Positions 23,847-36,950 of a stretch of 64,000 nucleotides of DNA are shown here, piece after piece. The stretch comes from Luzula sylvatica (lineage: Eukaryota > Streptophyta > Magnoliopsida > Poales > Juncaceae). The stretch spans positions 56,336,977 through 56,400,976 of the forward strand of contig OX326957.1 in NCBI GenBank assembly GCA_946800325.1, written 5' to 3'. Under the pieces are notes generated by a model that saw nothing but the letters and a program-made list of their open reading frames with translations, had not been told where the DNA came from and made no database searches. The first letter of the stretch is position 1; each line of letters opens with the position of its first letter. The translations under genes were made by a program, and so were the position numbers.

Positions 23847-26300
23847 ATAGAGTTTGTGAAATTTGGTAAAAAGTTATGTAGTAAAGGATACGATACAAAT
23901 GATCTAAAAACACGTTATTTGAACTCCTCAAAGCGTTAAAATCTTGTTTTGAATCTGAAAACAAACTTTCTTAGTGTTTGTGAAATTTGGTGAAAAGTTA
24001 TGTAGTAAAAGCTACGATACAAATGATCCAAAAACACGTTATTTGAACTCCTCAAAGCGTTCAAATCTTGTTTTGAATCGAAAAACAAACTTTCTTAGTG
24101 TTTGTGAAATTTGGTGAAAAGTTATGTAGTAAAAGATACGATACAAATGATCTAAAAACACGTTTTTTGAACTCCTGAAAATGTTAAAATCTTGTTTTGA
24201 ATCTAAAAAAAAACTTTTTTAGTGTTTGTGAAATTTGGTGAAAAGTTATGTATTAAAAGATACGATACAAATGATCTAAAAACACGTTATTTGAACTCCT
24301 CAAAGCGTTAAAATCTTGTTTTGAATCGAAAAACAAACTTTCTTTGTGTTTGTAAAATTTGGTGAAAAGTTATGTAGTAAAAGATACGATACAAATGATC
24401 TAAAAACACATTATTTGAACTCCTCAAAGCGTTAAAATCTAGTTTTGAATCGAAAAACAAACTTTCTAAGTGTTTGTAAAATTTGGTGAAAAGTTATGTA
24501 GTAAAAGATACGATACAAATGATCTTAAAACACATTATTTGAACTCCTCAAAGCGTTAAAATCTTGTTTTGAATCGAAAAACTAACTTTCGTAGTGTTTG
24601 TAAAATTTGGTGAAAAGTTATGTAGTAAAAGATACGATAGAAATGATCTAAAAACACGTTATTTGAACTCATGAAAGCGTTAAAATCATGTTTTGAATCG
24701 AAAAACAATCTTTCTTAGTGTTTGTGAAATTTGGTGAAAAGTTATGTAGTAAAAGATACGATACAAATGATCTAAAAACACGTTATTTGAACTCCTCAAA
24801 GCGTTAAAAATCTTGTTTTGAATCGAAAAACAAACTTTCTTAGTGTTTGTGAAATTTGGTGAAAAGTTATGTATTAAAAGATACGATACAAATGATCTAA
24901 AAACACGTTATTTGAACTCCTGAAAACGTTAAAATCTTGTTTTGAATCGAAAAACAAACTTTCTTAGTGTTTGTGAAATTTGGTGAAAAGTTATGTAGTA
25001 AAAGATACGATACAAATAATCTAAAAACACGTTATTTGAACTCCTCAAAGCGTTAAAATTTTGTTTTGAATCGAAAAACAAACTTTCTTAGTGTTTGTAA
25101 AATTTGGTGAAAAGTTATGTAGTAAAAGATACAATACAAATGATCTTAAAACACATTATTTGAACTCCTCAAAGCGTAAAAATCTTGTTTTGAATCGAAA
25201 AACAAACTTTCTTAGTGTTTGTGAAATTTGGTGAAAAGTTATGTAGTAAAAGATATGATACAAATGATCTAAAAACACGTTATTTGAACTCCTGAAAACG
25301 TTAAAATCTTGTTTTGAATCGAAAAACAATCTTTCTTAGTGTTTGTGAAATTTGGTGAAAAGTTATGTAGTAAAAGATACGATACAAATGATCTAAAAAC
25401 ACGTTATTTGAACTCCTCAAAGCGTTAAAATCTTGTTTTGAATCGAAAAACAAACTTTCTTAGTGTTTGTGAAATTTGGTGAAAAGTTATGTAGTAAAAG
25501 ATACGATACAAATGATCCAAAAACACGTTATTTGAACTCCTGAAAACGTTAAAATCTAGTTTTGAATCGAAAAACAAACTTTCTTAATGTTTGTGAAATT
25601 TGGTGAAAAGTTATGTAGTAAAAGATACGATACAAATAATCTAAAAACACGTTATTTGAACTCCTCAAAGCGTTAAAATTTTGTTTTGAATCGAAAAACA
25701 AACTTTCTTAGTGTTTGTAAAATTTGGTGAAAAGTTATGTAGTAAAAGATACAATACAAATGATCTTAAAACACATTATTTGAACTCCTCAAAGCGTAAA
25801 AATCTTGTTTTGAATCGAAAAACAAACTTTCTTAGTGTTTGTGAAATTTGGTGAAAAGTTATGTAGTAAAAGATATGATACAAATGATCTAAAAACACGT
25901 TATTTGAACTCCTGAAAACGTTAAAATCTTGTTTTGAATCGAAAAACAAACTTTCTTAGTGTTTGTGAAATTTGGTGAAAAGTTATGTAGTAAAAGATAC
26001 GATACAAATAATCTAAAAACACGTTATTTGAACTCCTCAAAGCGTTAAAATCTTGTTTTGAATCGAAAAACAAACTTTCTTAGTGTTTGTAAAATTTGGT
26101 GAAAAGTTATGTAGTAAAAGATACCATACAAATGATCTTAAAACACATTATTTGAACTCCTCAAAGCGTTAAAATCTTGTTTTGAATCGAAAAACAAACT
26201 TTCGTAGTGTTTGTAAAATTTGGTGAAAAGTTATGTAGTAAAAGATATGATACAAATGATCTAAAAACACGTTATTTGAACTCATGAAAGCGTTAAAATC

Positions 26301-26452
26301 AAAGAAAGTTTGTTTTTCGATTCAAAACAAGATTTTAACGCTTTGAAGAGTTCAAATAACGTGTTTTTAGATCGTTTGTATCGTATATTTTACTACATAA
26401 CTTTTCACCAAATTTCACAAACACTAAGAAAGATTCTTTTTCGATGCAAAAC
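26301..26452 (-). repeat. Microinversion 7 (152 bp), class B
   Basis: Standard junctions. A private substitution gives gattcttttt near 26434 instead of gattgttttt, and the flank has an extra A (aaaaggatac near 26487). Confidence 0.93.
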
Positions 26453-26646
26453 ATAGAGTTTGTGAAATTTGGTAAAAAGTTATGTAGTAAAAGGATACGA
26501 TACAAATGATCTAAAAACACGTTATTTGAACTCCTCAAAGCGTTAAAATCTTGTTTTGAATCTGAAAACAAACTTTCTTAGTGTTTGTGAAATTTGGTGA
26601 AAAGTTATGTAGTAAAAGGTACGATACAAATGATCTAAAAACACGT

Positions 26647-26748
26647 TATTTGAACTCCTCAAAGCGTTAAAATCTTGTTTTAGAGTTTGTGAAATTTGGT
26701 GAAAAGTTATGTAGTAATGGATACGATACAAATGATATAAAAACACAT
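26647..26748 (+). repeat. Short 102-bp monomer (22-bp deletion)
   Basis: Same deletion junction as at 20340. It shares the rare gtagtaatgg variant (near 26711) with the copy at 30223, so those two are sisters. Confidence 0.92.
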
Positions 26749-29700
26749 TATTTGAACTCCTCAAAGCGTTAAAATCTTGTTTTGAATCTAAAAACAAACT
26801 TTCATAGAGTTTGTGAAATTTGGTGAAAAGTTATGTAGTAAAAGGTACGATACAATTGATCCAAAAACACGTTATTTGAACTCCTCAAAGCGTTCAAATC
26901 TTGTTTTGAATCGAAAAACAAACTTTCTTAGTGTTTGTGAAATTTGGTGAAAAGTTATGTAGTAAAAGATACGATACAAATGATCTAAAAACACGTTTTT
27001 TGAACTCCTGAAAACGTTAAAATCTTGTTTTGAATCTAAAAAAAAACTTTCTTAGTGTTTGTGAAATTTGGTGAAAAGTTATGTAGTAAAAGATAAGATA
27101 CAAATGATCTAAAAACACGTTATTTGAACTCCTCAATGCGTTAAAATCTTGTTTTGAATCGAAAAACAAACTTTCTTTGTGTTTGTAAAATTTGGTGAAA
27201 AGTTATCTAGTAAAAGATACGATACAAATGATCTAAAAACACATTATTTGAACTCCTCAAAGCGTTAAAATCTTGTTTTGAATCGAAAAACAAACTTTCT
27301 TAGTGTTTGTAAAATTTGGTGAAAAGTTATGTAGTAAAAGATACGATACAAATGATCTTAAAACACATTATTTGAACTCCTCAAAGCGTTAAAATCTAGT
27401 TTTGAATCGAAAAACTAACTTTCGTAGTGTTTGTAAAATTTGGTGAAAAGTTATGTAGTAAAAGATACGATAGAAATGATCTAAAAACACGTTATTTGAA
27501 CTCATGAAAGCGTTAAAATCATGTTTTGAATCGAAAAACAATCTTTCTTAGTGTTTGTGAAATTTGGTGAAAAGTTATGTAGTAAAAGATACGATACAAA
27601 TGATCTAAAAACACGTTATTTGAACTCCTCAAAGCGTTAAAATCTTGTTTTGAATCGAAAAACAAATTTTCATAGAGTTTGTGAAATTTGGTAAAAAGAT
27701 ATGTAGTAAATGATACGATACAAATAATCTAAAAACACGTTATTTGAACTCCTCAAAGCGTTAAAATCTTGTTTTGAATCTAAAAACAAACTTTCTTAGT
27801 GTTTGTGAAATTTGGTGAAAAGTTATGAAGTAAAAGATACGATACAAATGATCTAAAAACACGTTATTTGAACACCTCAAAGCGTTAAAATCTTGTTTTG
27901 AATCTAAAAACAAACTTTCATAGAGTTTGTGAAATTTGGTGAAAAGTTATGTAGTAAAAGGTATGATACAAATGATCCAAAAACACGTTATTTGAACTCC
28001 TCAAAGCGTTCAAATCTTGTTTTGAATCGAAAAACAAACTTTCTTAGTGTTTGTGAAATTTGGTGAAAAGTTATGTAGTAAAAGATACGATACAAATGAT
28101 CTAAAAACACGTTTTTTGAACTCCTGAAAACGTTAAAATCTTGTTTTGAATCTAAAAAAAAACTTTCTTAGTGTTTGTGAAATTTGGTGAAAAGTTATGT
28201 AGTAAAAGGTACGATACAAATGATCTAAAAACACGTTATTTGAACTCATGAAAGCGTTAAAATCATGTTTTGAATCGAAAAACAATCTTTCTTAGTGTTT
28301 GTGAGATTTGGTGAAAAGTTATGTAGTAAAAGATACGATACAAATGATCTAAAAACACGTTATTTGAACTCCTCAAAGCGTTAAAAATCTTGTTTTGAAT
28401 CGAAAAACAAACTTTCTTATTGTTTGTGAAATTTGGTGAAAAGTTATGTATTAAAAGATACGATACAAATGATCTAAAAACACGTTATTTGAACTCCTGA
28501 AAACGTTAAAATCTTGTTTTGAATCGAAAAACAAACTTTCTTAGTGTTTGTGAAATTTGGTGAAAAGTTATGTAGTAAAAGATACGATACAAATAATCTA
28601 AAAACACGTTATTTGAAATCCTCAAAGCGTTAAAATTTTGTTTTGAATCGAAAAACAAACTTTCTTAGTGTTTGTAAAATTTGGTGAAAAGTTATGTAGT
28701 AAAAGATACAATACAAATGATCTTAAAACACATTATTTGAACTCCTCAAAGCGTAAAAATCTTGTTTTGAATCGAAAAACAAACTTTCTTAGTGTTTGTG
28801 AAATTTGGTGAAAAGTTATGTAGTAAAAGATATGATACAAATGATCTAAAAACACGTTATTTGAACTCCTGAAAACGTTAAAATCTTGTTTTGAATCGAA
28901 AAACAAACTTTCTTAGTGTTTGTGAAATTTGGTGAAAAGTTATGTAGTAAAAGATACGATACAAATGATCTAAAAACACGTTATTTGAACTCCTCAAAGC
29001 GTTAAAATCTTGTTTTGAATCGAAAAACAAACTTTCTTAGCGTTTGTGAAATTTGGTGAAAAGTTATGTAGTAAAAGATACGATACAAATGATCCAAAAA
29101 CACGTTATTTGAACTCCTGAAAACGTTAAAATCTAGTTTTGAATCGAAAAACAAACTTTCTTAATGTTTGTGAAATTTGGTGAAAAGTTATGTAGTAAAA
29201 GATACGATACAAATAATCTAAAAACACGTTATTTGAACTCCTCAAAGCGTTAAAATTTTGTTTTGAATCGAAAAACAAACTTTCTTAGTGTTTGTAAAAT
29301 TTGGTGAAAAGTTATGTAGTAAAAGATACAATACAAATGATCTTAAAACACATTATTTGAACTCCTCAAAGCGTAAAAATCTTGTTTTGAATCGAAAAAC
29401 AAACTTTCTTAGTGTTTGTGAAATTTGGTGAAAAGTTATGTAGTAAAAGATATGATACAAATGATCTAAAAACACGTTATTTGAACTCCTGAAAACGTTA
29501 AAATCTTGTTTTGAATCGAAAAACAAACTTTCTTAGTGTTTGTGAAATTTGGTGAAAAGTTATGTAGTAAAAGATACGATACAAATAATCTAAAAACACG
29601 TTATTTGAACTCCTCAAAGCGTTAAAATCTTGTTTTGAATCGAAAAACAAACTTTCTTAGTGTTTGTAAAATTTGGTGAAAAGTTATGTAGTAAAAGATA

Positions 29701-29877
29701 CCATACAAATGATCTTAAAACACATTATTTGAACTCCTCAAAGCGTTAAAATCTTGTTTTGAATCGAAAAACAAACTTTCGTAGTGTTTGTAAAATTTGG
29801 TGAAAAGTTATGTAGTAAAAGATATGATACAAATGATCTAAAAACACGTTATTTGAACTCATGAAAGCGTTAAAATC

Positions 29878-30029
29878 AAAGAAAGTTTGTTTTTCGATTC
29901 AAAACAAGATTTTAACGCTTTGAAGAGTTCAAATAACGTGTTTTTAGATCGTTTGTATCGTATATTTTACTACATAACTTTTCACCAAATTTCACAAACA
30001 CTAAGAAAGATTGTTTTTCGATGCAAAAC
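29878..30029 (-). repeat. Microinversion 8 (152 bp), class B
   Basis: Standard junctions without private changes noted. It is followed by the short monomer at 30223. Confidence 0.93.
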
Positions 30030-30222
30030 ATAGAGTTTGTGAAATTTGGTAAAAAGTTATGTAGTAAAGGATACGATACAAATGATCTAAAAACACGTTA
30101 TTTGAACTCCTCAAAGCGTTAAAATCTTGTTTTGAATCTGAAAACAAACTTTCTTAGTGTTTGTGAAATTTGGTGAAAAGTTATGTAGTAAAAGGTACGA
30201 TACAAATGATCTAAAAACACGT

Positions 30223-30324
30223 TATTTGAACTCCTCAAAGCGTTAAAATCTTGTTTTAGAGTTTGTGAAATTTGGTGAAAAGTTATGTAGTAATGGATAC
30301 GATACAAATGATATAAAAACACAT
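30223..30324 (+). repeat. Short 102-bp monomer (22-bp deletion)
   Basis: Same junction. The gtagtaatgg variant near 30287 ties it to 26647-26748. Confidence 0.92.
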
Positions 30325-33300
30325 TATTTGAACTCCTCAAAGCGTTAAAATCTTGTTTTGAATCTAAAAACAAACTTTCATAGAGTTTGTGAAATTTGGT
30401 GAAAAGTTATGTAGTAAAAGGTACGATACAATTGATCCAAAAACACGTTATTTGAACTCCTCAAAGCGTTCAAATCTTGTTTTGAATCGAAAAACAAACT
30501 TTCTTAGTGTTTGTGAAATTTGGTGAAAAGTTATGTAGTAAAAGATACGATACAAATGATCTAAAAACACGTTTTTTGAACTCCTGAAAACGTTAAAATC
30601 TTGTTTTGAATCTAAAAAAAAACTTTCTTAGTGTTTGTGAAATTTGGTGAAAAGTTATGTAGTAAAAGATAAGATACAAATGATATAAAAACACGTTATT
30701 TGAACTCCTCAATGCGTTAAAATCTTGTTTTGAATCGAAAAACAAACTTTCTTTGTGTTTGTAAAATTTGGTGAAAAGTTATGTAGTAAAAGATACGATA
30801 CAAATGATCTAAAAACACATTATTTGAACTCCTCAAAGCGTTAAAATCTTGTTTTGAATCGAAAAACAAACTTTCTTAGTGTTTGTAAAATTTGGTGAAA
30901 AGTTATGTAGTAAAAGATACGATACAAATGATCTTAAAACACATTATTTGAACTCCTCAAAGCGTTAAAATCTTGTTTTGAATCGAAAAACTAACTTTCG
31001 TAGTGTTTGTAAAATTTGGTGAAAAGTTATGTAGTAAAAGATACGATAGAAATGATCTAAAAACACGTTATTTGAACTCATGAAAGCGTTAAAATCATGT
31101 TTTGAATCGAAAAACAATCTTTCTTAGTGTTTGTGAAATTTGGTGAAAAGTTATGTAGTAAAAGATACGATACAAATGATCTAAAAACACGTTATTTGAA
31201 CTCCTCAAAGCGTTAAAATCTTGTTTTGAATCGAAAAACAAATTTTCATAGAGTTTGTGAAATTTGGTAAAAAGATATGTAGTAAATGATACGATACAAA
31301 TAATCTAAAAACACGTTATTTGAACTCCTCAAAGCGTTAAAATCTTGTTTTGAATCTAAAAACAAACTTTCTTAGAGTTTGTGAAATTTGGTGAAAAGTT
31401 ATGAAGTAAAAGATACGATACAAATGATCTAAAAACACGTTATTTGAACACCTCAAAGCGTTAAAATCTTGTTTTGAATCTAAAAACAAACTTTCATAGA
31501 GTTTGTGAAATTTGGTGAAAAGTTATGTAGTAAAAGGTACGATACAAATGATCCAAAAACACGTTATTTGAACTCCTCAAAGCGTTCAAATCTTGTTTTG
31601 AATCGAAAAACAAACTTTCTTAGTGTTTGTGAAATTTGGTGAAAAGTTATGTAGTAAAAGATACGATACAAATGATCTAAAAACACGTTTTTTGAACTCC
31701 TGAAAACGTTAAAATCTTGTTTTGAATCTAAAAAAAAACTTTCTTAGTGTTTGTGAAATTTGGTGAAAAGTTATGTAGTAAAAGATACGATACAAATGAT
31801 CTAAAAACACGTTATTTGAACTCCTCAAAGCGTTAAAATCTTGTTTTGAATCGAAAAACAAAATTTCTTAGTGTTTGTAAAATTTGGTGAAAAGTTATGT
31901 AGTAAAAGATACCATACAAATGATCTTAAAACACATTATTTGAACTCCTCAAAACGTAAAAATCTTGTTTTGAATCGAAAAACAAACTTTCTTAGTGTTT
32001 GTGAAATTTGGTGAAAAGTTATGTAGTAAAAGATACGATACAAATTATCTAAAAACACGTTATTTGAACTCCTCAAAGCGTTAAAATCTTGTTTTGAATC
32101 GAAAAACAAACTTTATTAGTGTTTGTGAAATTTGGTGAAAAGTTATGTAGTAAAAGATACGATACAAATGATCTAAAAACACGTTATTTGAACTCCTGAA
32201 AACGTTAAAATCTTGTTTTGAATCGAAAAACAAACTTTCTTAGTGTTTGTGAAATTTGGTGAAAAGTTATGTAGTAAAAGATACGATACAAATGATCTAA
32301 AAACACGTTATTTGAACTCCTCAAAGCGTTAAAATCTTGTTTTGAATCGAAAAACAAACTTTCTTAGTGTTTGTAAAATTTGGTGAAAAGTTATGTAGTA
32401 AAAGACACAATACAAATGATCTAAAAACACATTATTTGAACTCCTCAAAGCGTAAAAATCTTGTTTTGAATCGAAAAACAAACTTTCTTAGTGTTTGTGA
32501 AATTTGGTGAAAAGTTATGTAGTAAAAGATATGATACAAATGATCTAAAAACACGTTATTTGAACTCCTGAAAACGTTAAAATCTTGTTTTGAATCGAAA
32601 AACAAACTTTCTTAGTGTTTGTGAAATTTGGTGAAAAGTTATGTAGTAAAAGATACGATACAAATGATCTTAAAACACGTTATTTGAACTCCTCAAGGCG
32701 TTAAAATCTTGTTTTGAATCGAAAAACAAACTTTCTTAGTGTTTGTGAAATTTGGTGAAAAATTATGTAGTAAAAGATATGATAAAAATGATAAAAAACA
32801 CGTTATTTGAACTCCTCAAAGCGTTAAAATCTTGTTTTGAATCGAAAAACAAACTTTCATAGAGTTTGTGAAATTTGGTGAAAAGTTATATAGTAAAAGG
32901 TACGATACAAATGATCTAAAAATACGTTATTTGAATCCCCAAAGCGTTAAAATCTTGTTTTGAATCGAAAAACAAAATTTCTTAGTGTTTGTGAAATTTG
33001 GTGAAAAGTTATGTAGTAAAAGATACGATACAAATGATCTAAAAACACGTTATTTGAACTCCTGAAAACGTTAAAATCTTGTTTTGAATCGAAAAACAAA
33101 CTTTCTTAGTGTTTGTGAAATTTGGTGAAAAGTTATGTAGTAAAAGATACGATACAAATAATCTAAAAACACGTTATTTGAACTCCTCAAAGCGTTAAAA
33201 TCTTGTTTTGAATCGAAAAACAAACTTTCTTAGTGTTTGTAAAATTTGGTGAAAAGTTATGTAGTAAAAGATACAATACAAATGATCTTAAAACACATTA

Positions 33301-34860
33301 TTTGAACTCCTCAAAGCGTAAAAATCTTGTTTTGAATCGAAAAACAAACTTTCTTAGTGTTTGTGAAATTTGGTGAAAAGTTATGTAGTAAAAGATATGA
33401 TACAAATGATCTAAAAACACGTTATTTGAACTCCTGAAAACGTTAAAATCTTGTTTTGAATCGAAAAACAAACTTTCTTAGTGTTTGTGAAATTTGGTGA
33501 AAAGTTATGTAGTAAAAGATACGATACAAATAATCTAAAAACACGTTATTTGAACTCCTCAAAGCGTTAAAATCTTGTTTTGAATCGAAAAACAAACTTT
33601 CTTAGTGTTTGTAAAATTTGGTGAAAAGTTATGTAGTAAAAGATACCATACAAATGATCTTAAAACACATTATTTGAACTCCTCAAAGCGTTAAAATCTT
33701 GTTTTGAATCGAAAAACAAACTTTCGTAGTGTTTGTAAAATTTGGTGAAAAGTTATGTAGTAAAAGATACGATACAAATGATCTAAAAACACGTTATTTG
33801 AACTCATGAAAGCGTTAAAATCAAAGAAAGTTTGCTTTTCGATTCAAAACAAGATTTTAACGCTTTGAAGAGTTCAAATAACATGTTTTTAGATCGTTTG
33901 TATCGTATATTTTAATACATAAATTTTCCCCAAATTTCACAAACACTAAGAAAATTTGTTTTTCGATTAAAAACATGATTTTAACGCTTTGAGGAGTTCA
34001 AATAACGTGTTTTTAGATCATTTGTATCGTATCTTTTACTACATAATTTTTCACCAAATTTCACAAGCACTAAGAAAGTTTGTTTTTCGATTCAAAACTA
34101 GATTTTAACGCTTTGAGGAGTTCAAATAACGTGTTTTTAGATCATTTGTATCGTATCTTTTAATACATAACTTTTCACCAAATTTCACAAACACTAAGAA
34201 AGTTTGTTTTTCGATTCAAAACAAGATTTTAACGCTTTGAGGTGTTCAAATAACGTGTTTTTAGATCATTTGTATCGTATCTTTTACTACATAACTTTTC
34301 ACCAAATTTCACCAACACTAAGAAAGTTTATTTTTCGATTCAAAACAAGATTTTAACGCTTTGAGGTGTTCAAATAACGTGTTTTTAGATCATTTGTATC
34401 GTATCTTTTACTTCATAACTTTTCACCAAATTTCACAAACACTAAGAAAGTTTGTTTTTAGATTCAAAACAAGATTTTAACGCTTTGAGGAGTTCAAATA
34501 ACGTGTTTTTAGATTATTTGTATCGCATCATTTACTACATATCTTTTTACCAAATCTCACAAACTCTATGAAAATTTGTTTTTCGATTCAAAACAAGATT
34601 TTAACGCTTTGAGGAGTTCAAATAACGTGTTTTTAGATCATTTGTATCGTATCTTTTACTACATAACTTTTCACCAAATTTCACAAACACTAAGAAAGAT
34701 TGTTTTTCGATTCAAAACATGATTTTAACGCTTTCATGAGTTCAAATAACGTGTTTTTAGATCATTTCTATCGTATCTTTTACTACATAACTTTTCACCA
34801 AATTTTACAAACACTACGAAAGTTAGTTTTTCGATTCAAAACAAGATTTTAACGCTTTGA

Positions 34861-35480
34861 GGAGTTCAAATAATGTGTTTTAAGATCATTTGTATCGTAT
34901 CTTTTACTACATAACTTTTCACCAAATTTTACAAACACTAATAAAGATTGTTTTTCGATTCAAAACAAGATTTTAACGCTTTGAGGAGTTCAAATAATGT
35001 GTTTTTAGATCATTTGTATCGTATCTTTTACTACATAACTTTTCACCAAATTTTACAAACACAAAGAAAGTTTGTTTTTCGATTCAAAACAAGATTTTAA
35101 CGCTTTGAGGAGTTCAAATAACGTGTTTTTAGATCATTTGTATCGTATCTTTTACTACATAACTTTTCACCAAATTTCACATACACTAAGAAAGTTTTTT
35201 TTTAGATTCAAAACAAGATTTTAACGCTTTGAGGAGTTCAAATAATGTGTTTTAAGATAATTTGTATCGTATCTTTTACTACATAACTTTTCACCAAATT
35301 TTACAAACACTAATAAAGATTGTATTTCGATTCAAAACAAGATTTTAACGCTTTGAGGAGTTCAAATAATGTGTTTTTAGATCATTTGTATCGTATCTTT
35401 TACTACATAACTTTTCACCAAATTTTACAAACACAAAGAAAGTTTGTTTTTCGATTCAAAACAAGATTTTAACGCTTTGA
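34861..35480 (-). repeat. Three-monomer (371-bp) duplication inside inverted block 1
   Basis: The run of variants aataatgtgttttaag, aataaagattg, aataatgtgttttt, cacaaagaaag occurs near 34871-35065 and again near 35242-35435. Block 2 has it once and only partly. This accounts for the 371-bp length difference between the blocks. Confidence 0.75.
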
Positions 35481-35740
35481 GGAGTTAAAAAAACGTGTTT
35501 TTAGATCATTTGTATCGTATCTTTTAATACATAACTTTTCACCAAATTTCACAAACACTAAGAAAGTTTGTTTTTCGATTCAAAACAAGATTTGAACGCT
35601 TTGAGGACTTAAAATAACGTGTTTTTGGATCATTTGTATCGTACCTTTTACTACATAACTTTTCACCAAATTTCACAAACTCTTTGAAAGTTTGTTTTTA
35701 GATTCAAAACAAGATTTTAACGCTTTGAGGAGTTCAAATA

Positions 35741-35842
35741 ATGTGTTTTTATATCATTTGTATCGTATCCTTTACTACATAACTTTTCACCAAATTTCAC
35801 AAACTCTAAAACAAGATTTTAACGCTTTGAGGAGTTCAAATA
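35741..35842 (-). repeat. Short 102-bp monomer, inverted
   Basis: The deletion junction appears reverse-complemented (aaactctaaaacaag, near 35801). It lies about 190 bp from the reversed right junction at 36035, as in the forward class B flanks, showing that the flank was inverted as a unit. Confidence 0.9.
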
Positions 35843-36294
35843 ACGTGTTTTTAGATCATTTGTATCGTACCTTTTACTACATAACTTTTCACCAAATTTC
35901 ACAAACAGTAAGAAAGTTTGTTTTCAGATTCAAAACAAGATTTTAACGCTTTGAGGAGTTCAAATAACGTGTTTTTAGATCATTTGTATCGTATCCTTTA
36001 CTACATAACTTTTTACCAAATTTCACAAACTCTATGTTTTGCATCGAAAAACAATCTTTCTTAGTGTTTGTGAAATTTGGTGAAAAGTTATGTAGTAAAA
36101 GATACGACACAAATGATCTTAAAACACGTTATTTGAGCTGCTCAAAGCGTTAAAAGCTTGTTTTGAATCCAAAAACAGACTTTCTTAGTGTTTGCGAAAT
36201 TTGGTGAAAAGTTATGTAGTAAAAGATACGATACAAATAATCTAAAAACACGTTATTTGAACTCCTCAAAGCGTTTCGATCATGTTTTGATTCG

Positions 36295-36745
36295 AAAAAC
36301 AAACTTTCTTAGTGTTTGTGAAATTTGGTGAAAAGTTATGTAGTAAAAGATACGATACAAATGATCTAAAAACACGTTATTTGAACTCTTCAAAGCGTTA
36401 AAATCTTGTTTTGAATCGAAAAACAAACTTTCTTAGTGTTTGTGAAATTTGGTGAAAAGTTATGTAGTAAAAGATACGATACAAATGATCTAAAAACACG
36501 TTATTTGAACTCCTCAAAGCGTTGGAGGAGTTCAAATAACCTGTTTTTAGATCATTTGTATCGTATCTTTTACTACATAACTTTTCACCAAATTTCACAA
36601 ACACTAAGAAAGTTTGTTTTTCGATTCAAAAAATGATTTCAACGCTTTGAGGAATTCAAATAACGTGTTTTTAGATCATTTGTATCGTATCTTTTACTAC
36701 ATAACTTTTCACCAAATTTTACAAACACTAAGAAAGTTTGTTTTT
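36295..36745. repeat. Large imperfect palindrome P1, copy 1
   Basis: Left arm 36295-36515 runs forward and right arm 36525-36745 runs inverted; the spacer is 9 nt (36516-36524, aaagcgttg). The innermost bases ctcctc and gaggag pair exactly. A few mismatches occur, such as gaactcttc against gaggaattc. The arms are about 220 bp, so strand folding could give a long hairpin. Confidence 0.88.
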
Positions 36746-36950
36746 AGTGTTTGTGAAATTTGGTGAAAAGTTATGTAGTAAAAGGTACGATACAAATGAT
36801 CTAAAAACACGTTATTTGAGCTCCTCAAAGCATTAAAATCTTGTTTTGAATCGAAAAACAAACTTTCTTAGTGTTTGTGAAATTTGGTGAAAATTTATGT
36901 AGTAAAAGATACGATACAAATGATCTAAAAACACGTTATTTGAACACCTA
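36525..36950. repeat. Large imperfect palindrome P2, copy 1
   Basis: The inverted stretch 36525-36730 is followed by a 14-nt spacer and then forward sequence from tagtgtttgt at 36745. The arms are at least 205 bp. The inverted segment is shared with P1, so the three pieces read forward-inverted-forward. The junctions skip parts of the monomer (phase 22 to 14 on the left, 42 to 58 on the right), so this is not the clean 152-bp inversion. Confidence 0.85.

Larger units (their letters stand above)
23695..29877 (+). repeat. Composite HOR copy II (about 6.2 kb)
   Basis: It repeats the class A plus class B order of 17390-23694 with an offset of about 6306: microinversions at 23695 and 26301, short monomer at 26647. 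The A interval is 2606 bp against 2605 in copy I; the B interval is 3577 against 3700. Confidence 0.83.
29878..33822 (+). repeat. Class B-headed segment leading to inverted block 1
   Basis: It begins with a microinversion and a 102-bp monomer like 26301-29877. After about 31850 it changes to a monomer order resembling 52,100-58,800 (gtaaaaatc, ttattagtg near 32114, gataaaaatg near 32780, gaatcccc near 32934). It ends at the standard left junction of a microinversion that has become a long inverted block. Confidence 0.78.
33823..36035 (-). repeat. Long inverted block 1 (2213 bp)
   Basis: The left edge is the standard microinversion left junction and the first about 90 bp carry microinversion-specific variants (gaagagttc, agatcgtttg, tcgtatatttt). 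The block then continues in minus orientation through ordinary monomers. It ends with the reverse complement of the microinversion right junction (ctctat then gttttgc at 36036) and returns to plus orientation with the microinversion's own gcatcg and caatc variants. It includes an inverted 102-bp monomer and parallels the forward stretch 30030-31900. Confidence 0.88.

Noticed and set aside
26335..26571. 78-codon minus-strand open frame across a microinversion
   Set aside because: It arises where reading passes from forward to inverted satellite through a private substitution (gattctttt). Sister copies at the same place do not have it.
36398..36636. Overlapping 66-68-codon open frames on both strands (also 61042-61280)
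   Set aside because: The two frames encode nearly the same sequence because the region is a palindrome; this is structure of the DNA, not a gene pair.
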